This document shows positions 1 through 8,146 of a stretch of DNA of 51,414 bases, piece after piece. The stretch comes from Bacteroidales bacterium (lineage in GTDB: Bacteria; Bacteroidota; Bacteroidia; Bacteroidales; UBA932): positions 1 through 51,414 of the forward strand of contig JAGAHD010000009.1 in NCBI GenBank assembly GCA_017627255.1, given 5' to 3'. Every line of letters begins with the position of its first letter. Within the stretch, counting starts at the first letter, position 1. Below the pieces are notes generated by a model, which saw nothing but the letters and a program-made list of their open reading frames with translations, ran no database searches and was not told the origin of the DNA. A program made the translations under genes and the position numbers.

Positions 1-54
1 AGCTCACCCGCGCCGATGGTACTGACCCACCAGTTGGGAGAGTAGGTCGCCGCC
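1..54 (+). rRNA. rrf: 5S ribosomal RNA, 3' end (partial)
   Basis: The first 54 nt match the conserved 3' part of bacterial 5S rRNA, including the CGCCGATGGTACTG segment and the terminal GGGAGAGTAGGTCGCCGCC. The 5' half lies before the window. A terminator follows at once, so this is the end of an rRNA operon. Confidence 0.93.
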
Positions 55-63
55 GTTTTTCGG

Positions 64-97
64 GAGCCCGATCGTCAGATGACGGTCGGGCTCTTTT
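64..97 (+). terminator. rRNA operon terminator
   Basis: A 13-bp stem (64-76 with 81-93, one G-T wobble), loop AGAT, and a T run at 94-97 directly follow the 5S rRNA. I see no gene between here and 161. Confidence 0.85.
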
Positions 98-161
98 GTT
101 TTGTCGGATGGGAGAACGGAGGAGATGGGACCAAGGAGGGAATCCTTCCGGACCCTCCGCA

Positions 162-1112
162 TCAGAAGCGCTCTTTTACGTTGTAGTCGTTACGGGAAGA
201 GGAATTGCGGGAGATCATTTCACCGATGAAACCAGCCAGGAAGAGCATGACACCGAGCACGACGACCAGCAGGGCGAGATAGAACAGCGGCTGGTCGGTG
301 ACTGCGCGGAAATGCAGTCCACGGGCTTGGTGGACCAGTTTGGCGGCGATGATCCAGACGGTCATCACAAAACCGACGAGGAACATCAGGATTCCGCTGG
401 TCCCGAAGAAATGCATGGGTTTTTTGCCGAAACGGGACAGGAACCAGAGGGACATCAGGTCAAGGAAACCGTTGATAAACCGCTCCAGACCGAATTTCGA
501 AACGCCGTACTTGCGCTTCTGGTGATGGACCGGTTTCTCCCCGATCTTGCCGAACCCGGCGTTTTTTGCCAGGTACGGGATGTAGCGGTGCATTTCGCCG
601 TATACTTCGATATTCTTGACAACCTCCTTCCGGTAGGCTTTCAAGCCGCAGTTCATGTCATGCAGATGGATGCCTGTGACCTTGCGTGCGGTCCAGTTGT
701 AGAGCTTGGACGGCAGGTTTTTGGTCAGTTTGTTGTCCTGCCGGTGCTGTTTCCAGCCCGAAACGACATCGAACCCGTCTTGCATAATCATGCGGAACAG
801 TTTCGGAATTTCGTCCGGGGAATCCTGCAGGTCCGCATCCATGGTGATGATGACGTCACCTTCCGCGGCGGCGAATCCCTCGAACAGGGCGGCGGATTTC
901 CCGTAGTTTCTCCGGAAGGAAATGCCATGGATGGCCGGATTTCCGGCCGAAAGAGAATGGACCGTGTCCCAGGATCCGTCGGTGGAACCGTCATCCACCA
1001 TGATCACTTCATAAGAAAAATGGTTTTCCTTCATGACCCGGTCGATCCAGGCGGCGAGTTCCGGGAGGGACTCGTTTTCATTGTACAGGGGAACGATGAC
1101 TGAAATGTCCAT
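162..1112 (-). CDS. family 2 glycosyltransferase, membrane anchored (GtrB/DPM1-like)
   Basis: 316 aa. The N-terminal GT-A domain begins VIVPLYNE, has DDGST at 40-44 and the metal-binding DADLQD at 92-97. Two hydrophobic segments follow near 236-260 and 275-300, the layout of polyprenyl-phosphate sugar transferases of the GtrB/ArnC/DPM1 group, which move a sugar from a nucleotide donor to undecaprenyl phosphate on the cytoplasmic membrane face. The sugar cannot be told from sequence. The gene starts 6 nt after the DUF4199 gene stops and probably shares its promoter; this pairing is, to my knowledge, common in Bacteroidales. Confidence 0.9.
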   Translation of the reverse strand: MDISVIVPLYNENESLPELAAWIDRVMKENHFSYEVIMVDDGSTDGSWDTVHSLSAGNPAIHGISFRRNYGKSAALFEGFAAAEGDVIITMDADLQDSPDEIPKLFRMIMQDGFDVVSGWKQHRQDNKLTKNLPSKLYNWTARKVTGIHLHDMNCGLKAYRKEVVKNIEVYGEMHRYIPYLAKNAGFGKIGEKPVHHQKRKYGVSKFGLERFINGFLDLMSLWFLSRFGKKPMHFFGTSGILMFLVGFVMTVWIIAAKLVHQARGLHFRAVTDQPLFYLALLVVVLGVMLFLAGFIGEMISRNSSSRNDYNVKERF

Positions 1113-1118
1113 ATCAAG

Positions 1119-1691
1119 TTATTGGTTGTCGACGATATCGTTGCTGTCTCCGTTGCCGCCTCCATCCTGGAACTCATCCTGCATGAAGATATAACGGGAC
1201 ATGATGGCGGAGAGAAGGCTTCCGTACAGGAAACAGTAAAGCCATTGGAATACGAACGTGTAGACCGGCAGCCGGTCCACAACCCGGTTGACCTCCGCCT
1301 CGTAGCTGCTGCCGAGCTGCTGCGTGACCGTGGCGGAAAGCTCGTTGACGACATCCGCAACAGTATCTTGCGGCAGGGCCATGAGCAGGGCGGCATCGGC
1401 GGAAGCGAGGATCAGTCCGGACAGGAGGCCTACCCGGCGTCCGAATCGGTACGTATCCTCCATCGTCACGTTGTCAAATTTCTTGCGGAAATCCAGCATG
1501 TATTTCTTCATCAGGAGGATGCATCCGAAAAATTCCACAGCCCACAGGATGATGGCGGCCGCCTGGACGAGGAAGGTGGAGTTCGTGAGTCCGGCTCCTT
1601 CCTTCAGGAGCAGGCATACCGATGAAAACGCGCCGAAGACGATACCGGTGCGCGCCGCTTCATTCCAGATGGTATGGTTGTCCACGTTCAT
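1119..1691 (-). CDS. DUF4199-like integral membrane protein
   Basis: 190 aa from the ATG at 1691 (MNVDNHTIW). An ATG at 1730 would add 13 residues, but the promoter -7 box TATCTTTG (1707 to 1700) would then lie inside the gene, so I prefer 1691. Four hydrophobic segments (about 13-30, 40-60, 85-105 and 140-165 of the shorter form) with a soluble stretch before the last match the DUF4199 family of Bacteroidota membrane proteins of unknown function. The C-terminus is Gly/Asp/Asn-rich. It is the first gene of a unit with the glycosyltransferase; a role in envelope lipid or sugar metabolism is inferred from context only. Confidence 0.75.
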   Translation of the reverse strand: MNVDNHTIWNEAARTGIVFGAFSSVCLLLKEGAGLTNSTFLVQAAAIILWAVEFFGCILLMKKYMLDFRKKFDNVTMEDTYRFGRRVGLLSGLILASADAALLMALPQDTVADVVNELSATVTQQLGSSYEAEVNRVVDRLPVYTFVFQWLYCFLYGSLLSAIMSRYIFMQDEFQDGGGNGDSNDIVDNQ

Positions 1692-1699
1692 TGATTGTT

Positions 1700-1731
1700 C
1701 AAAGATAGTGAAAAACACCGCATTTGACAAA
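1700..1731 (-). promoter_or_regulatory. promoter of the DUF4199 / glycosyltransferase unit
   Basis: Minus strand TTTG (1731-1728), 20-nt spacer, TATCTTTG (1707-1700): the Bacteroidota primary sigma factor pattern. The start codon at 1691 begins only 8 nt after the -7 box, leaving a leader of a few nucleotides at most. Its -33 box is 6 bp from that of the divergent thrS promoter. Confidence 0.75.
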
Positions 1732-1737
1732 AAAACG

Positions 1738-1766
1738 TTGCCAATGCGAAAAAAATAGTATCTTTG
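1738..1766 (+). promoter_or_regulatory. promoter of the thrS translation operon
   Basis: TTG (1738-1740), 18-nt spacer, TATCTTTG (1759-1766). Transcription should start near 1771, giving a leader of about 75 nt before thrS that holds a short ORF at 1790-1840. Confidence 0.75.
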
Positions 1767-1789
1767 TAGGATTTCAAGTATTAACTAAC

Positions 1790-1840
1790 ATGGTTAAAGA
1801 CTTGGTATGTAATACACCATCAGTTAATTTTAAAAACTAG
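1790..1840 (+). CDS. possible upstream ORF (leader peptide) before thrS
   Basis: ATG at 1790 opens a 16-codon frame, [16 protein letters not shown], ending in TAG at 1838-1840, four nt before the thrS ATG. It lies inside the transcribed leader. It has only one Thr codon (ACA), so classical Thr attenuation is unlikely, and I see no terminator between it and thrS. Translational coupling or start-site masking are possible roles. It may be chance. Confidence 0.3.
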   Translation: MVKDLVCNTPSVNFKN

Positions 1841-1844
1841 AATT

Positions 1845-3806
1845 ATGATCAACATCAAGTTTCCCGACGGAAGTGTCCGCACCTACGAGGCAGGTGTGAC
1901 CGGCTATGACGTAGCCATGTCCATCAGCCCCCGGCTCGCAGCCGACGTACTGGCCGTATCAGTGAAGAAGCCCGGCGAACCCGAGACCTCCAAGGGAACC
2001 ACCATCGACCTGATGCGTCCCATCAATGAAGACGTGGAGATCCGCCTGCTCAAATGGGAGGACGACGAAGCCAAGAAAGTCTTCTGGCATTCTTCTTCCC
2101 ACCTGATGGCCGAAGCCCTTGAAGCCCTCTTCCCGGGTGTCAAGTTCGGTATCGGACCTGCGATCGAAAACGGCTTCTATTATGACGTGGACATGAATGG
2201 CCGCACCCTGACCGACGCGGATTTCAAGGCCATCGAGGCCAAAATGCTGGAATTCGCCCGCGAGAAGCAGGATTTCCGCCGCATCGAGGTGTCCAAGGCG
2301 GACGCCATGGCTTATTTTACCGAAAAGGGCGACCAGTACAAGCAGGAACTGATTTCCGAGCTGGAGGACGGAACCATTACATATTACACCAACGGTCATT
2401 TTACCGACCTGTGCCGCGGACCGCACCTGCGGAATACCGATGTGATCAAGGCCGTCAAGGTCCTGTCCCTGGCCGGTGCCTACTGGCGCGGCGACGAAAA
2501 ACGCCAGCAGCTCACCCGTATCTACGGCATCACGTTCCCCAAGAAGTCGATGCTTGATGAATATCTTGTGGTCCTGGAGGAAGCCAAGAAGCGCGACCAC
2601 CGCAAGATCGGCAAGGAGATGGAACTCTTCACCTTCTCCCAGCGGGTCGGTCCGGGCCTTCCCCTGTGGCTTCCGAAGGGTGCGACGCTCCGCAACACCC
2701 TGGAGAATTTCCTCCGGAAGAAGCAAGCCGAATATGGTTATCTTCAGGTTGTTACCCCGCATATCGGCGGCAAGGAACTCTATGTGACTTCCGGCCATTA
2801 CGCCAAGTACGGGAAGGATTCCTTCCAGCCGATCCATACTCCGCAGGAGGGCGAGGAATTCATGCTCAAGCCCATGAACTGCCCGCATCACTGCGAGATT
2901 TACCGCAGCGCCCCGCACTCCTACAAGGACCTTCCGCTGCGTTATGCCGAGTTCGGCACCGTGTACCGCTACGAGCAGTCCGGTGAACTGCACGGCCTGA
3001 CCCGCGTGCGCGGCTTTACCCAGGACGACGCCCACCTTTTCTGCCGCCAGGACCAGATCCAGGAGGAATTCGAGAAGGTCATCGACCTGATCCTCTATGT
3101 CTTCAAGACCCTCCATTTCGACAAGTTCACGGCCCAGGTCTCCCTGCGTGACCCCAAGAACCCGTCCAAGTATATCGGCTCCGACGAGAACTGGAACAAG
3201 GCCGAGGCTGGCATTATCGAGGCTGCCAAGAAAAAGGGCCTGCCTTTTGTCGTGGAGACCGGTGAGGCCGCATTCTACGGTCCGAAACTGGATTTCATGG
3301 TGAAGGATGCCATCGGCCGCAGCTGGCAGCTGGGCACCATCCAGGTGGATTACAACCTCCCGGAGCGGTTTGAACTGGAGTATGTCGATTCCGACGGCAG
3401 CAAGAAGCGTCCCGTGATGATCCACCGCGCCCCGTTCGGTTCCCTTGAGCGTTTTGTGGCCGTGCTCCTCGAGCATACGGCCGGACACCTGCCGCTCTGG
3501 GTCCATCCCGAACCTGTCAAAGTGCTGCCAGTCAGCGAAAAATATGCAGATTATGCGAAAAAAGTTGTAAATCTGCTGAATAATTCCGAAATTCGCGCTT
3601 CCATAGACGACAGAAACGAAACACTCGGAAAGAGGATCCGTGAGACCTCCCTGAAGAGAGTTCCGGTTCTGGTGATTGTCGGCGAAAAAGAAGCAGCCGA
3701 TGGCACCGTTTCTGTCAGAAGGGGAGCTGTTGATGTGGGTTCCATGTCCACCGAGGGCCTCGTGAAGTACATTCAGGATGCCGTCCGGGAGGAACTGGCC
3801 CAATAG
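1845..3806 (+). CDS. thrS: threonyl-tRNA synthetase
   Basis: 653 aa, usual bacterial length. It charges tRNA-Thr with threonine. Domains in order: TGS (about 1-62); N2 editing domain with the HSSSH motif at 82-86 and the downstream CRGPH element near 189, which clears Ser-tRNA-Thr; class II catalytic core with [11 protein letters not shown] carrying the zinc-binding Cys, the YRYEQSG motif 2 region and [12 protein letters not shown] motif 3; and an anticodon-binding domain from about 555. The ATG is the only sensible start and fits the family N-terminus ([10 protein letters not shown]). It leads an operon with infC, rpmI and rplT, the same order as in E. coli. Confidence 0.98.
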   Translation: MINIKFPDGSVRTYEAGVTGYDVAMSISPRLAADVLAVSVKKPGEPETSKGTTIDLMRPINEDVEIRLLKWEDDEAKKVFWHSSSHLMAEALEALFPGVKFGIGPAIENGFYYDVDMNGRTLTDADFKAIEAKMLEFAREKQDFRRIEVSKADAMAYFTEKGDQYKQELISELEDGTITYYTNGHFTDLCRGPHLRNTDVIKAVKVLSLAGAYWRGDEKRQQLTRIYGITFPKKSMLDEYLVVLEEAKKRDHRKIGKEMELFTFSQRVGPGLPLWLPKGATLRNTLENFLRKKQAEYGYLQVVTPHIGGKELYVTSGHYAKYGKDSFQPIHTPQEGEEFMLKPMNCPHHCEIYRSAPHSYKDLPLRYAEFGTVYRYEQSGELHGLTRVRGFTQDDAHLFCRQDQIQEEFEKVIDLILYVFKTLHFDKFTAQVSLRDPKNPSKYIGSDENWNKAEAGIIEAAKKKGLPFVVETGEAAFYGPKLDFMVKDAIGRSWQLGTIQVDYNLPERFELEYVDSDGSKKRPVMIHRAPFGSLERFVAVLLEHTAGHLPLWVHPEPVKVLPVSEKYADYAKKVVNLLNNSEIRASIDDRNETLGKRIRETSLKRVPVLVIVGEKEAADGTVSVRRGAVDVGSMSTEGLVKYIQDAVREELAQ

Positions 3807-3830
3807 CAGTGTGTTTTAACGTTTAATTTA

Positions 3831-3847
3831 AGGAGGAACGCTTTATC
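3831..3847 (+). promoter_or_regulatory. strong Shine-Dalgarno plus AUC initiation site of infC
   Basis: AGGAGG at 3831-3836, an 8-nt spacer, then ATC at 3845-3847. Neighbouring genes have A/T-rich leaders with no comparable site, so this one decides the start. The combination suggests initiation tuned to IF-3 level. Confidence 0.85.
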
Positions 3848-4435
3848 GCAACGCCTTACAGACCGAGGCCTACGGGACCTCGACCCAAGAACAACCGCGT
3901 CCAGGGCGGTCAGAAAAAAGAGGAGAATGAGCTCCGGATCAACCGGGAGATCACGGCTCGGGAAGTCCGTCTCGTAGGAGATAACGTGCCCGAACAGGGA
4001 ATCTGGCCGTTCTCCAAGGCCCTTGCCCTGGCAGAGGAACTGGAACTGGACCTTGTCGAGATCAGTGCCAAGGCTGAACCGCCCGTGTGCAAGATCCTGG
4101 ACTACCAGAAATACCAGTACCAGCAGAAGAAGAAGGCCAAGGAAATGAAGGCCAATGCGGCAAAGATCGTGATCAAGGAGATCCGTTTCGGGCCCAACAC
4201 CGACGAACATGATTTCCAGTTCAAGCTCAAGCATGCCCAGGAATTCCTGCAGGAAGGTTCCAAGGTGAAGGCTTCGATCTTCTTCCGCGGACGCTCCATC
4301 CAGTTCGCCGAGCAGGGCGAGAAGCAGCTTCTGCGTTTTGCCGTGGAACTGGAGGAATTCGGCCGGGCGGAGAACATGCCGGTCCTTGAAGGCAAGCGCA
4401 TGACGATGATGCTGGCTCCTTTGAAAAAGAAATAA
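3845..4435 (+). CDS. infC: translation initiation factor IF-3, predicted AUC start
   Basis: 196 aa if begun at ATC 3845. IF-3 binds the 30S subunit and rejects non-canonical start codons. Homology requires residues upstream of the first ATG/GTG-type start (GTG 3986): the segment [18 protein letters not shown] is the conserved IF-3 N-domain and is read in frame before it. In that frame the last stop is TAA 3824-3826, and between it and the N-domain there is no ATG, GTG or TTG. ATC at 3845 lies 8 nt after AGGAGG (3831-3836), the strongest Shine-Dalgarno in this window, and opens [10 protein letters not shown]. coli infC starts at AUU and IF-3 represses it; the same logic is likely here. The C-domain (from about 120) is complete. 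Confidence 0.93.
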   Translation: MATPYRPRPTGPRPKNNRVQGGQKKEENELRINREITAREVRLVGDNVPEQGIWPFSKALALAEELELDLVEISAKAEPPVCKILDYQKYQYQQKKKAKEMKANAAKIVIKEIRFGPNTDEHDFQFKLKHAQEFLQEGSKVKASIFFRGRSIQFAEQGEKQLLRFAVELEEFGRAENMPVLEGKRMTMMLAPLKKK

Positions 4436-4436
4436 C

Positions 4437-4451
4437 CCGCGCGGTGCGCGG
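4437..4451 (+). other. small GC hairpin between infC and rpmI
   Basis: CCGCGC / GCGCGG with loop GGT, starting two nt after the infC stop and with no T run. It may be an mRNA stability or ribosomal-protein autoregulation element; nothing further can be said. Confidence 0.35.
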
Positions 4452-4478
4452 AATGTATAATTCAAAAATTGTGTAACA

Positions 4479-4673
4479 ATGGCAAAGCTTAAGACCAACT
4501 CCGGTGCCAAAAAGCGCTTTACGCTTACCGGATCGGGAAAGATCAAGAGGAAGCATGCTTACCACAGCCACATCCTCACCAAGAAGACCAAGAAGCAGAA
4601 GAGGAATCTCGACCACTTCGCGATCATCGAAAAGGTGGATGTCGCCCGTGTCAAGGAAATGCTTGTGCTCTAG
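4479..4673 (+). CDS. rpmI: 50S ribosomal protein L35 (bL35)
   Basis: 64 aa, family length. The protein is very basic and shows the L35 pattern: [14 protein letters not shown] at the N-terminus and a central [14 protein letters not shown] segment. It is a late-assembling component of the large subunit. It lies 43 nt after infC and 81 nt before rplT in the conserved infC-rpmI-rplT order. The ATG at 4479 is preceded by an A/T-rich leader without a Shine-Dalgarno, as usual in this phylum. Confidence 0.97.
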   Translation: MAKLKTNSGAKKRFTLTGSGKIKRKHAYHSHILTKKTKKQKRNLDHFAIIEKVDVARVKEMLVL

Positions 4674-4754
4674 TCTAAAGAATCAATGTTTAACTGGAAT
4701 GCAGTAGAAAAGTGCTTCGAAAGGAAGCCACTGCCTCCAAAAATGTAAAAAATC

Positions 4755-5099
4755 ATGCCAAGATCAGTTAATTCAGTTGCCTCCAGGGCACGCCGCAAGA
4801 AGATTCTTTCCAGAACCCGCGGTAATTTCCTTTCCAGGAAGAACGTCTGGACGGTTGCAAAGAACACCTATGAGAAGGGTCTCACTTATGCATACCGTGA
4901 CAGAAAAGCAAAGAAGCGTGAGTTCCGCTCCCTGTGGATCCAGCGTATCAACGCCGCCTCCCGCCAGTACGGTCTCACTTACTCCCAGTTCATGGGTCGT
5001 CTCGCTAAGCAGAACATCGGTCTCAACCGCAAGGTTCTGGCAGACCTGGCAATGAATAATCCTCAGGCTTTCGAGGCTATCATCAACTCCGTCAAGTAG
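4755..5099 (+). CDS. rplT: 50S ribosomal protein L20 (bL20)
   Basis: 114 aa, family length. The long basic N-terminal extension ([16 protein letters not shown]) is followed by the globular domain with [11 protein letters not shown] and GLTYSQFM. L20 is needed for early 50S assembly; in E. coli it also represses the rpmI-rplT mRNA by binding a 23S-like site. The 81-nt gap upstream could hold such a site here, but I do not see an unmistakable one. Confidence 0.97.
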   Translation: MPRSVNSVASRARRKKILSRTRGNFLSRKNVWTVAKNTYEKGLTYAYRDRKAKKREFRSLWIQRINAASRQYGLTYSQFMGRLAKQNIGLNRKVLADLAMNNPQAFEAIINSVK

Positions 5100-5108
5100 C
5101 CTGTAGCC

Positions 5109-6455
5109 GTGAAATTGAAGGATCTCATCCACAACCGTTGGTGCAAGCTGGGCTTCTGGGCCCTGCTGTACATCGCGTGGGTGATCTGGCTCGGAAACTA
5201 TTGGTGGCTGTTCGGCCTTGTCATCATCTTCGACCTCCTCATCACCAAGAAAGTGAAGTGGCTCTTCTGGAAAAAAGAGTACAAGGAGGGAGAGAAGCAC
5301 AATGTGTGGCTTGACTGGCTGGATGCAATCATCTTCGCGGTGGTTGTCGTCACGTTTATCAATATTTTCTTCTTCCAGGCCTTCAAGATTCCCTCTTCCT
5401 CCATGGAGAGCACGCTGTACACCGGAGACCATCTGTTTGTCAGCAAGCTCACCTATGGACCGAAGCTCCCCCAGACCCCGCTCACGATTCCGTTCACGCA
5501 CAATGTGGCGTTCGGCAAGGAGTCCTATTCGACCCTGATCCAGAACGATTACCGCCGCCTGAAAGGATTCCGCAACGTTCAAAGGGGAGATATCGTAGTG
5601 TTCGGGTTCCCGAATGGCGACACTGTCCTGGCCAAGCGTCCCGCCGAGGATTATTATTCCTGGGTCCGGACATCCGGCAGGGATTACGCCATCAAGCATT
5701 TCGGTCCGGTCATCGTCCGTCCTACGGACAAAAAGGACCATTATGTGAAGCGGTGTGTGGCCGTGGCCGGCGACACCCTTTCCGTCCGGGATGGCCTCGT
5801 ATGGGTCAACGGTATCCGGGAAGCGGTCCGTCCGGGCGTCCAGCTCACCTACCGGGTGACCACTGACGGGGAAAAGTTCAGCCAGCGGGTGCTGGATGAA
5901 CTGGGCCTCAATCTCCGCGAGCTCTATTACGATGCGCGGATTCCGGGATACCCGTGGATGCCGCTCACCGAGGAGATGCTGGAGAAAGTCCGGAACATGT
6001 CCCATGTCGTGTCCGTGACGCCGAATACCGACGCCGCCTCGACGGGGGAACCGGATACGGAGATTTTCCCGTTCACCGGAACAACGGGGTGGACCCGCGA
6101 CCAGTTCGGCCCGCTCTGGATTCCGCAGAAGGGCGTCGAGGTTCCGCTGGATATGGAAAACCTGCCGCTGTATGAACGCATTATCCGTGACTACGAACAC
6201 AACGACCTGAAGGTCTCTGACGGAAAGATCTTCATCAACGGGGAAGAGAAAAACAGCTATACGTTCCGCCAGGATTATTATTTCATGATGGGGGACAACC
6301 GGCATAATTCCCTGGATTCCCGGTATTGGGGATTCGTTCCGGAAGACCATATCGTCGGCACTCCGTCCATCATCTGGCTTTCAACGGACGGGAACAGGAG
6401 TTTCCCGCAGAGTATCAGGTGGCGCAGGTTCTTCAAGATTGTGAAGAATGGCTGA
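5109..6455 (+). CDS. lepB: signal peptidase I, long Bacteroidota form
   Basis: 448 aa, much longer than the E. coli enzyme (324 aa), with extra sequence between the catalytic boxes, as usual in this phylum. It cleaves signal peptides of exported proteins at the outer face of the inner membrane. Hydrophobic segments lie near 14-45 and 70-92. Box B has IPSSSMEST with nucleophile Ser98; the general-base Lys is probably K214 in HYVKRCVAVAGD; box E is MGDNRHNSLDSRYWG near 393-407. The start is GTG at 5109, nine nt after rplT, so it is probably co-transcribed with the ribosomal genes. Confidence 0.93.
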   Translation: MKLKDLIHNRWCKLGFWALLYIAWVIWLGNYWWLFGLVIIFDLLITKKVKWLFWKKEYKEGEKHNVWLDWLDAIIFAVVVVTFINIFFFQAFKIPSSSMESTLYTGDHLFVSKLTYGPKLPQTPLTIPFTHNVAFGKESYSTLIQNDYRRLKGFRNVQRGDIVVFGFPNGDTVLAKRPAEDYYSWVRTSGRDYAIKHFGPVIVRPTDKKDHYVKRCVAVAGDTLSVRDGLVWVNGIREAVRPGVQLTYRVTTDGEKFSQRVLDELGLNLRELYYDARIPGYPWMPLTEEMLEKVRNMSHVVSVTPNTDAASTGEPDTEIFPFTGTTGWTRDQFGPLWIPQKGVEVPLDMENLPLYERIIRDYEHNDLKVSDGKIFINGEEKNSYTFRQDYYFMMGDNRHNSLDSRYWGFVPEDHIVGTPSIIWLSTDGNRSFPQSIRWRRFFKIVKNG

Positions 6456-6498
6456 GCTCCTGGAAAACAGAAAAGAAAACAATTAAAAAGTATACATT

Positions 6499-6741
6499 AT
6501 GTCAAAGGTTTGTCAGATAACCGGCCGTAAGAGAATGATCGGCAACAATGTCGCCCATTCCAAGCTGCGCACCAAGCGCGATTTCGCGCTCAATCTCAAG
6601 ACCAAGAAGTTCTGGTCTGAGGCCGAGCAGCGTTTCATCACTCTCAAAGTGACCACCAAGGGTATGCGTATCATCGAGAAGAACGGTCTCGACGCTACGC
6701 TCAAGGATGCCCAGGAGAAAGGATACGTCAACCTTGTTTAA
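6499..6741 (+). CDS. rpmB: 50S ribosomal protein L28 (bL28)
   Basis: 80 aa. It begins [21 protein letters not shown], the conserved L28 N-terminus, and ends with the [12 protein letters not shown] segment. It is a large-subunit component. It forms a tight group with rpmG (11 nt later) and the DUF4295 gene, the usual Bacteroidota order, and continues the thrS operon after lepB. Confidence 0.97.
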   Translation: MSKVCQITGRKRMIGNNVAHSKLRTKRDFALNLKTKKFWSEAEQRFITLKVTTKGMRIIEKNGLDATLKDAQEKGYVNLV

Positions 6742-6752
6742 TTCGAAAAGCT

Positions 6753-6941
6753 ATGGCAAAGAAGACCAAAGGAAACAGGGTGCAGGTCATCCTGGAGTGC
6801 ACTGAGCAGAAAGCGAGCGGTGTACCTGGTATGTCTCGTTACATTACCACCAAGAACAAGAAGAACACCCCGGAGCGTCTCGAACGCATGAAGTACAACC
6901 CGTACCTCAAGAAAGTGACCCTCCATCGTGAGATCAAGTAA
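6753..6941 (+). CDS. rpmG: 50S ribosomal protein L33 (bL33), zinc-free type
   Basis: 62 aa. It has the family pattern [29 protein letters not shown] and [14 protein letters not shown]. Only one Cys is present, so the zinc-binding CxxC pairs of the C+ type are missing; this is a C- paralogue that does not depend on zinc. I see no second rpmG in the window. Confidence 0.96.
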   Translation: MAKKTKGNRVQVILECTEQKASGVPGMSRYITTKNKKNTPERLERMKYNPYLKKVTLHREIK

Positions 6942-6958
6942 GTAAAGGAGATTAGATT

Positions 6959-7117
6959 ATGGCAAAGAAAGCAGTCGCAACGTTCGATGCAAAGGCCGGT
7001 GCCAAGCACATGGTCAAAGTCATCCGCATGGAAAAGTCTTCCAAGACCGGTGCCTACGTTTTCGTGGAGCAGCTTGTCGAGGAAGGCAAGGAAAAAGAGT
7101 TCTTCAATCAGAAGTAA
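6959..7117 (+). CDS. DUF4295 small basic protein (probable ribosome-associated, bL38-like)
   Basis: 52 aa, MAKKAVATFDAKAGAKHMVK at the start, rich in Lys. It occupies the conserved slot after rpmB-rpmG and before ftsY. The family is confined to Bacteroidota; I recall that a Bacteroidota-specific 50S protein named bL38 was found by cryo-EM and believe it is this family, but I cannot verify that here. An AAGGAG motif at 6945-6950, 8 nt before the ATG, is one of few Shine-Dalgarno-like sites in the window. It is the last gene before the terminator. Confidence 0.85.
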   Translation: MAKKAVATFDAKAGAKHMVKVIRMEKSSKTGAYVFVEQLVEEGKEKEFFNQK

Positions 7118-7135
7118 TCTTCCCTCCCTTCGAAT

Positions 7136-7171
7136 AAGTGGTTCGCCCATTGCGGCGGACCACTTTTTTTG
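7136..7171 (+). terminator. terminator of the thrS-DUF4295 operon
   Basis: A 12-bp stem (7136-7147 with 7154-7165, one wobble) is followed by a T run to 7170. It lies 18 nt after the DUF4295 stop and just before the ftsY promoter. Confidence 0.9.
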
Positions 7172-7186
7172 TAGCCGTAAAATGAT

Positions 7187-7194
7187 TATATTTG
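7187..7194 (+). promoter_or_regulatory. -7 box of the ftsY promoter
   Basis: TATATTTG, 22 nt before the ftsY ATG and right after the upstream terminator. The -33 element is not clear: TTTG at 7168-7171 gives a spacer of only 15 nt. Confidence 0.6.
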
Positions 7195-7216
7195 CAGATT
7201 AAAGAAAAGGACTGAA

Positions 7217-8140
7217 ATGGGTATTTTCGACAAGGGGGTCAAGAAGACCAACATGAACTTCTTCCAGAAACTGGGACGGGCCATCGTGGGTAAATCCAAG
7301 GTGGACGATGACGTGCTGGATGCGCTGGAAGAGGCCCTTTTATCTACGGATATGGGTGTAGACACGACCCTGAAGGTCATCGAGAACCTGGAGGACCGAG
7401 TAGAAAGGGACAAGTATGTGTCCATGGATGAGCTTGTTGACCTGATCCGTGACGAGATTGGAAAGCTGGTGGGGGATGACGCCCCCGTGGAGCCTTTTGA
7501 TTTCTCGAAGAAACCCTATGTGATGCTGGTGGTGGGAGTGAACGGAGTAGGGAAGACGACGACCATCGGCAAACTCGCCTCCATGCTGGCCGCCCGGGGG
7601 AAGAAAGTCGTCATCGGCGCTGCGGATACTTTCCGTGCCGCAGCCGTGGAGCAGCTCACCGTCTGGGCAGGACGGGCAGGGGTGGACATCGTCAAGCAGT
7701 CGATGGGGTCCGATCCCGCTTCCGTGGCTTTCGATACTGTCAAGTCCGCTGTCGCCAAGGGAGCCGACGTCGTCCTTATCGATACGGCGGGACGTCTCCA
7801 TAACCGCGTTGACCTGATGAATGAGCTGACCAAGATCCGTAATGTCATCCGCCGCGTGGTTCCGGACGGACCGCATGAGGTCCTGCTGGTGCTGGACGGA
7901 TCTACCGGACAGAACGCCTTCGTCCAGGCCAGGGAGTTTTCCAAGGCGACGGATGTTACAGCCCTTGCGGTGACGAAACTGGATGGCAGCGCCAAGGGTG
8001 GTGTCGTCGTGGGGATTGTGGACCAGTTCAAGTTCCCGATCAAGTTCCTCGGAATCGGGGAGGGGATCGATGACCTGAAAGTGTTTGACAAACAGGAATA
8101 CGTAGCATCGTTATTTAAGAAAGAAGATATTGAGAATTAA
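7217..8140 (+). CDS. ftsY: signal recognition particle receptor FtsY
   Basis: 307 aa: the NG domain with almost none of the acidic A domain seen in E. coli FtsY, normal for Bacteroidota. It docks SRP-ribosome complexes at the inner membrane and hydrolyses GTP together with Ffh. A four-helix N domain covers 1-100. G domain motifs are GVNGVGKTTT (107-116), the DTFRAAA insertion-box region, DTAGR near 189 and TKLDGSAKGG. It is the first gene of a six-gene unit ending at deoC. Confidence 0.97.
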   Translation: MGIFDKGVKKTNMNFFQKLGRAIVGKSKVDDDVLDALEEALLSTDMGVDTTLKVIENLEDRVERDKYVSMDELVDLIRDEIGKLVGDDAPVEPFDFSKKPYVMLVVGVNGVGKTTTIGKLASMLAARGKKVVIGAADTFRAAAVEQLTVWAGRAGVDIVKQSMGSDPASVAFDTVKSAVAKGADVVLIDTAGRLHNRVDLMNELTKIRNVIRRVVPDGPHEVLLVLDGSTGQNAFVQAREFSKATDVTALAVTKLDGSAKGGVVVGIVDQFKFPIKFLGIGEGIDDLKVFDKQEYVASLFKKEDIEN

Positions 8141-8146
8141 TATATT

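Noticed and set aside
96..1103. Long plus-strand open frame opposite the glycosyltransferase gene
   Set aside because: It mirrors a strong GT2 gene, has no family motif and starts inside the rRNA terminator region.
1692..1730. Upstream ATG (1730) for the DUF4199 protein
   Set aside because: The promoter -7 box lies within this segment, so it would not be transcribed from that promoter.
1771..1844. T-box riboswitch before thrS
   Set aside because: The leader is only about 75 nt and has no T-box sequence or terminator.
1959..3803. 614-codon open frame antisense to thrS
   Set aside because: High-GC codon bias of thrS leaves the opposite strand open; the translation has no domain and no promoter.
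3986..4435. IF-3 starting at GTG 3986
   Set aside because: It would remove the conserved N-domain that is encoded in frame just upstream.
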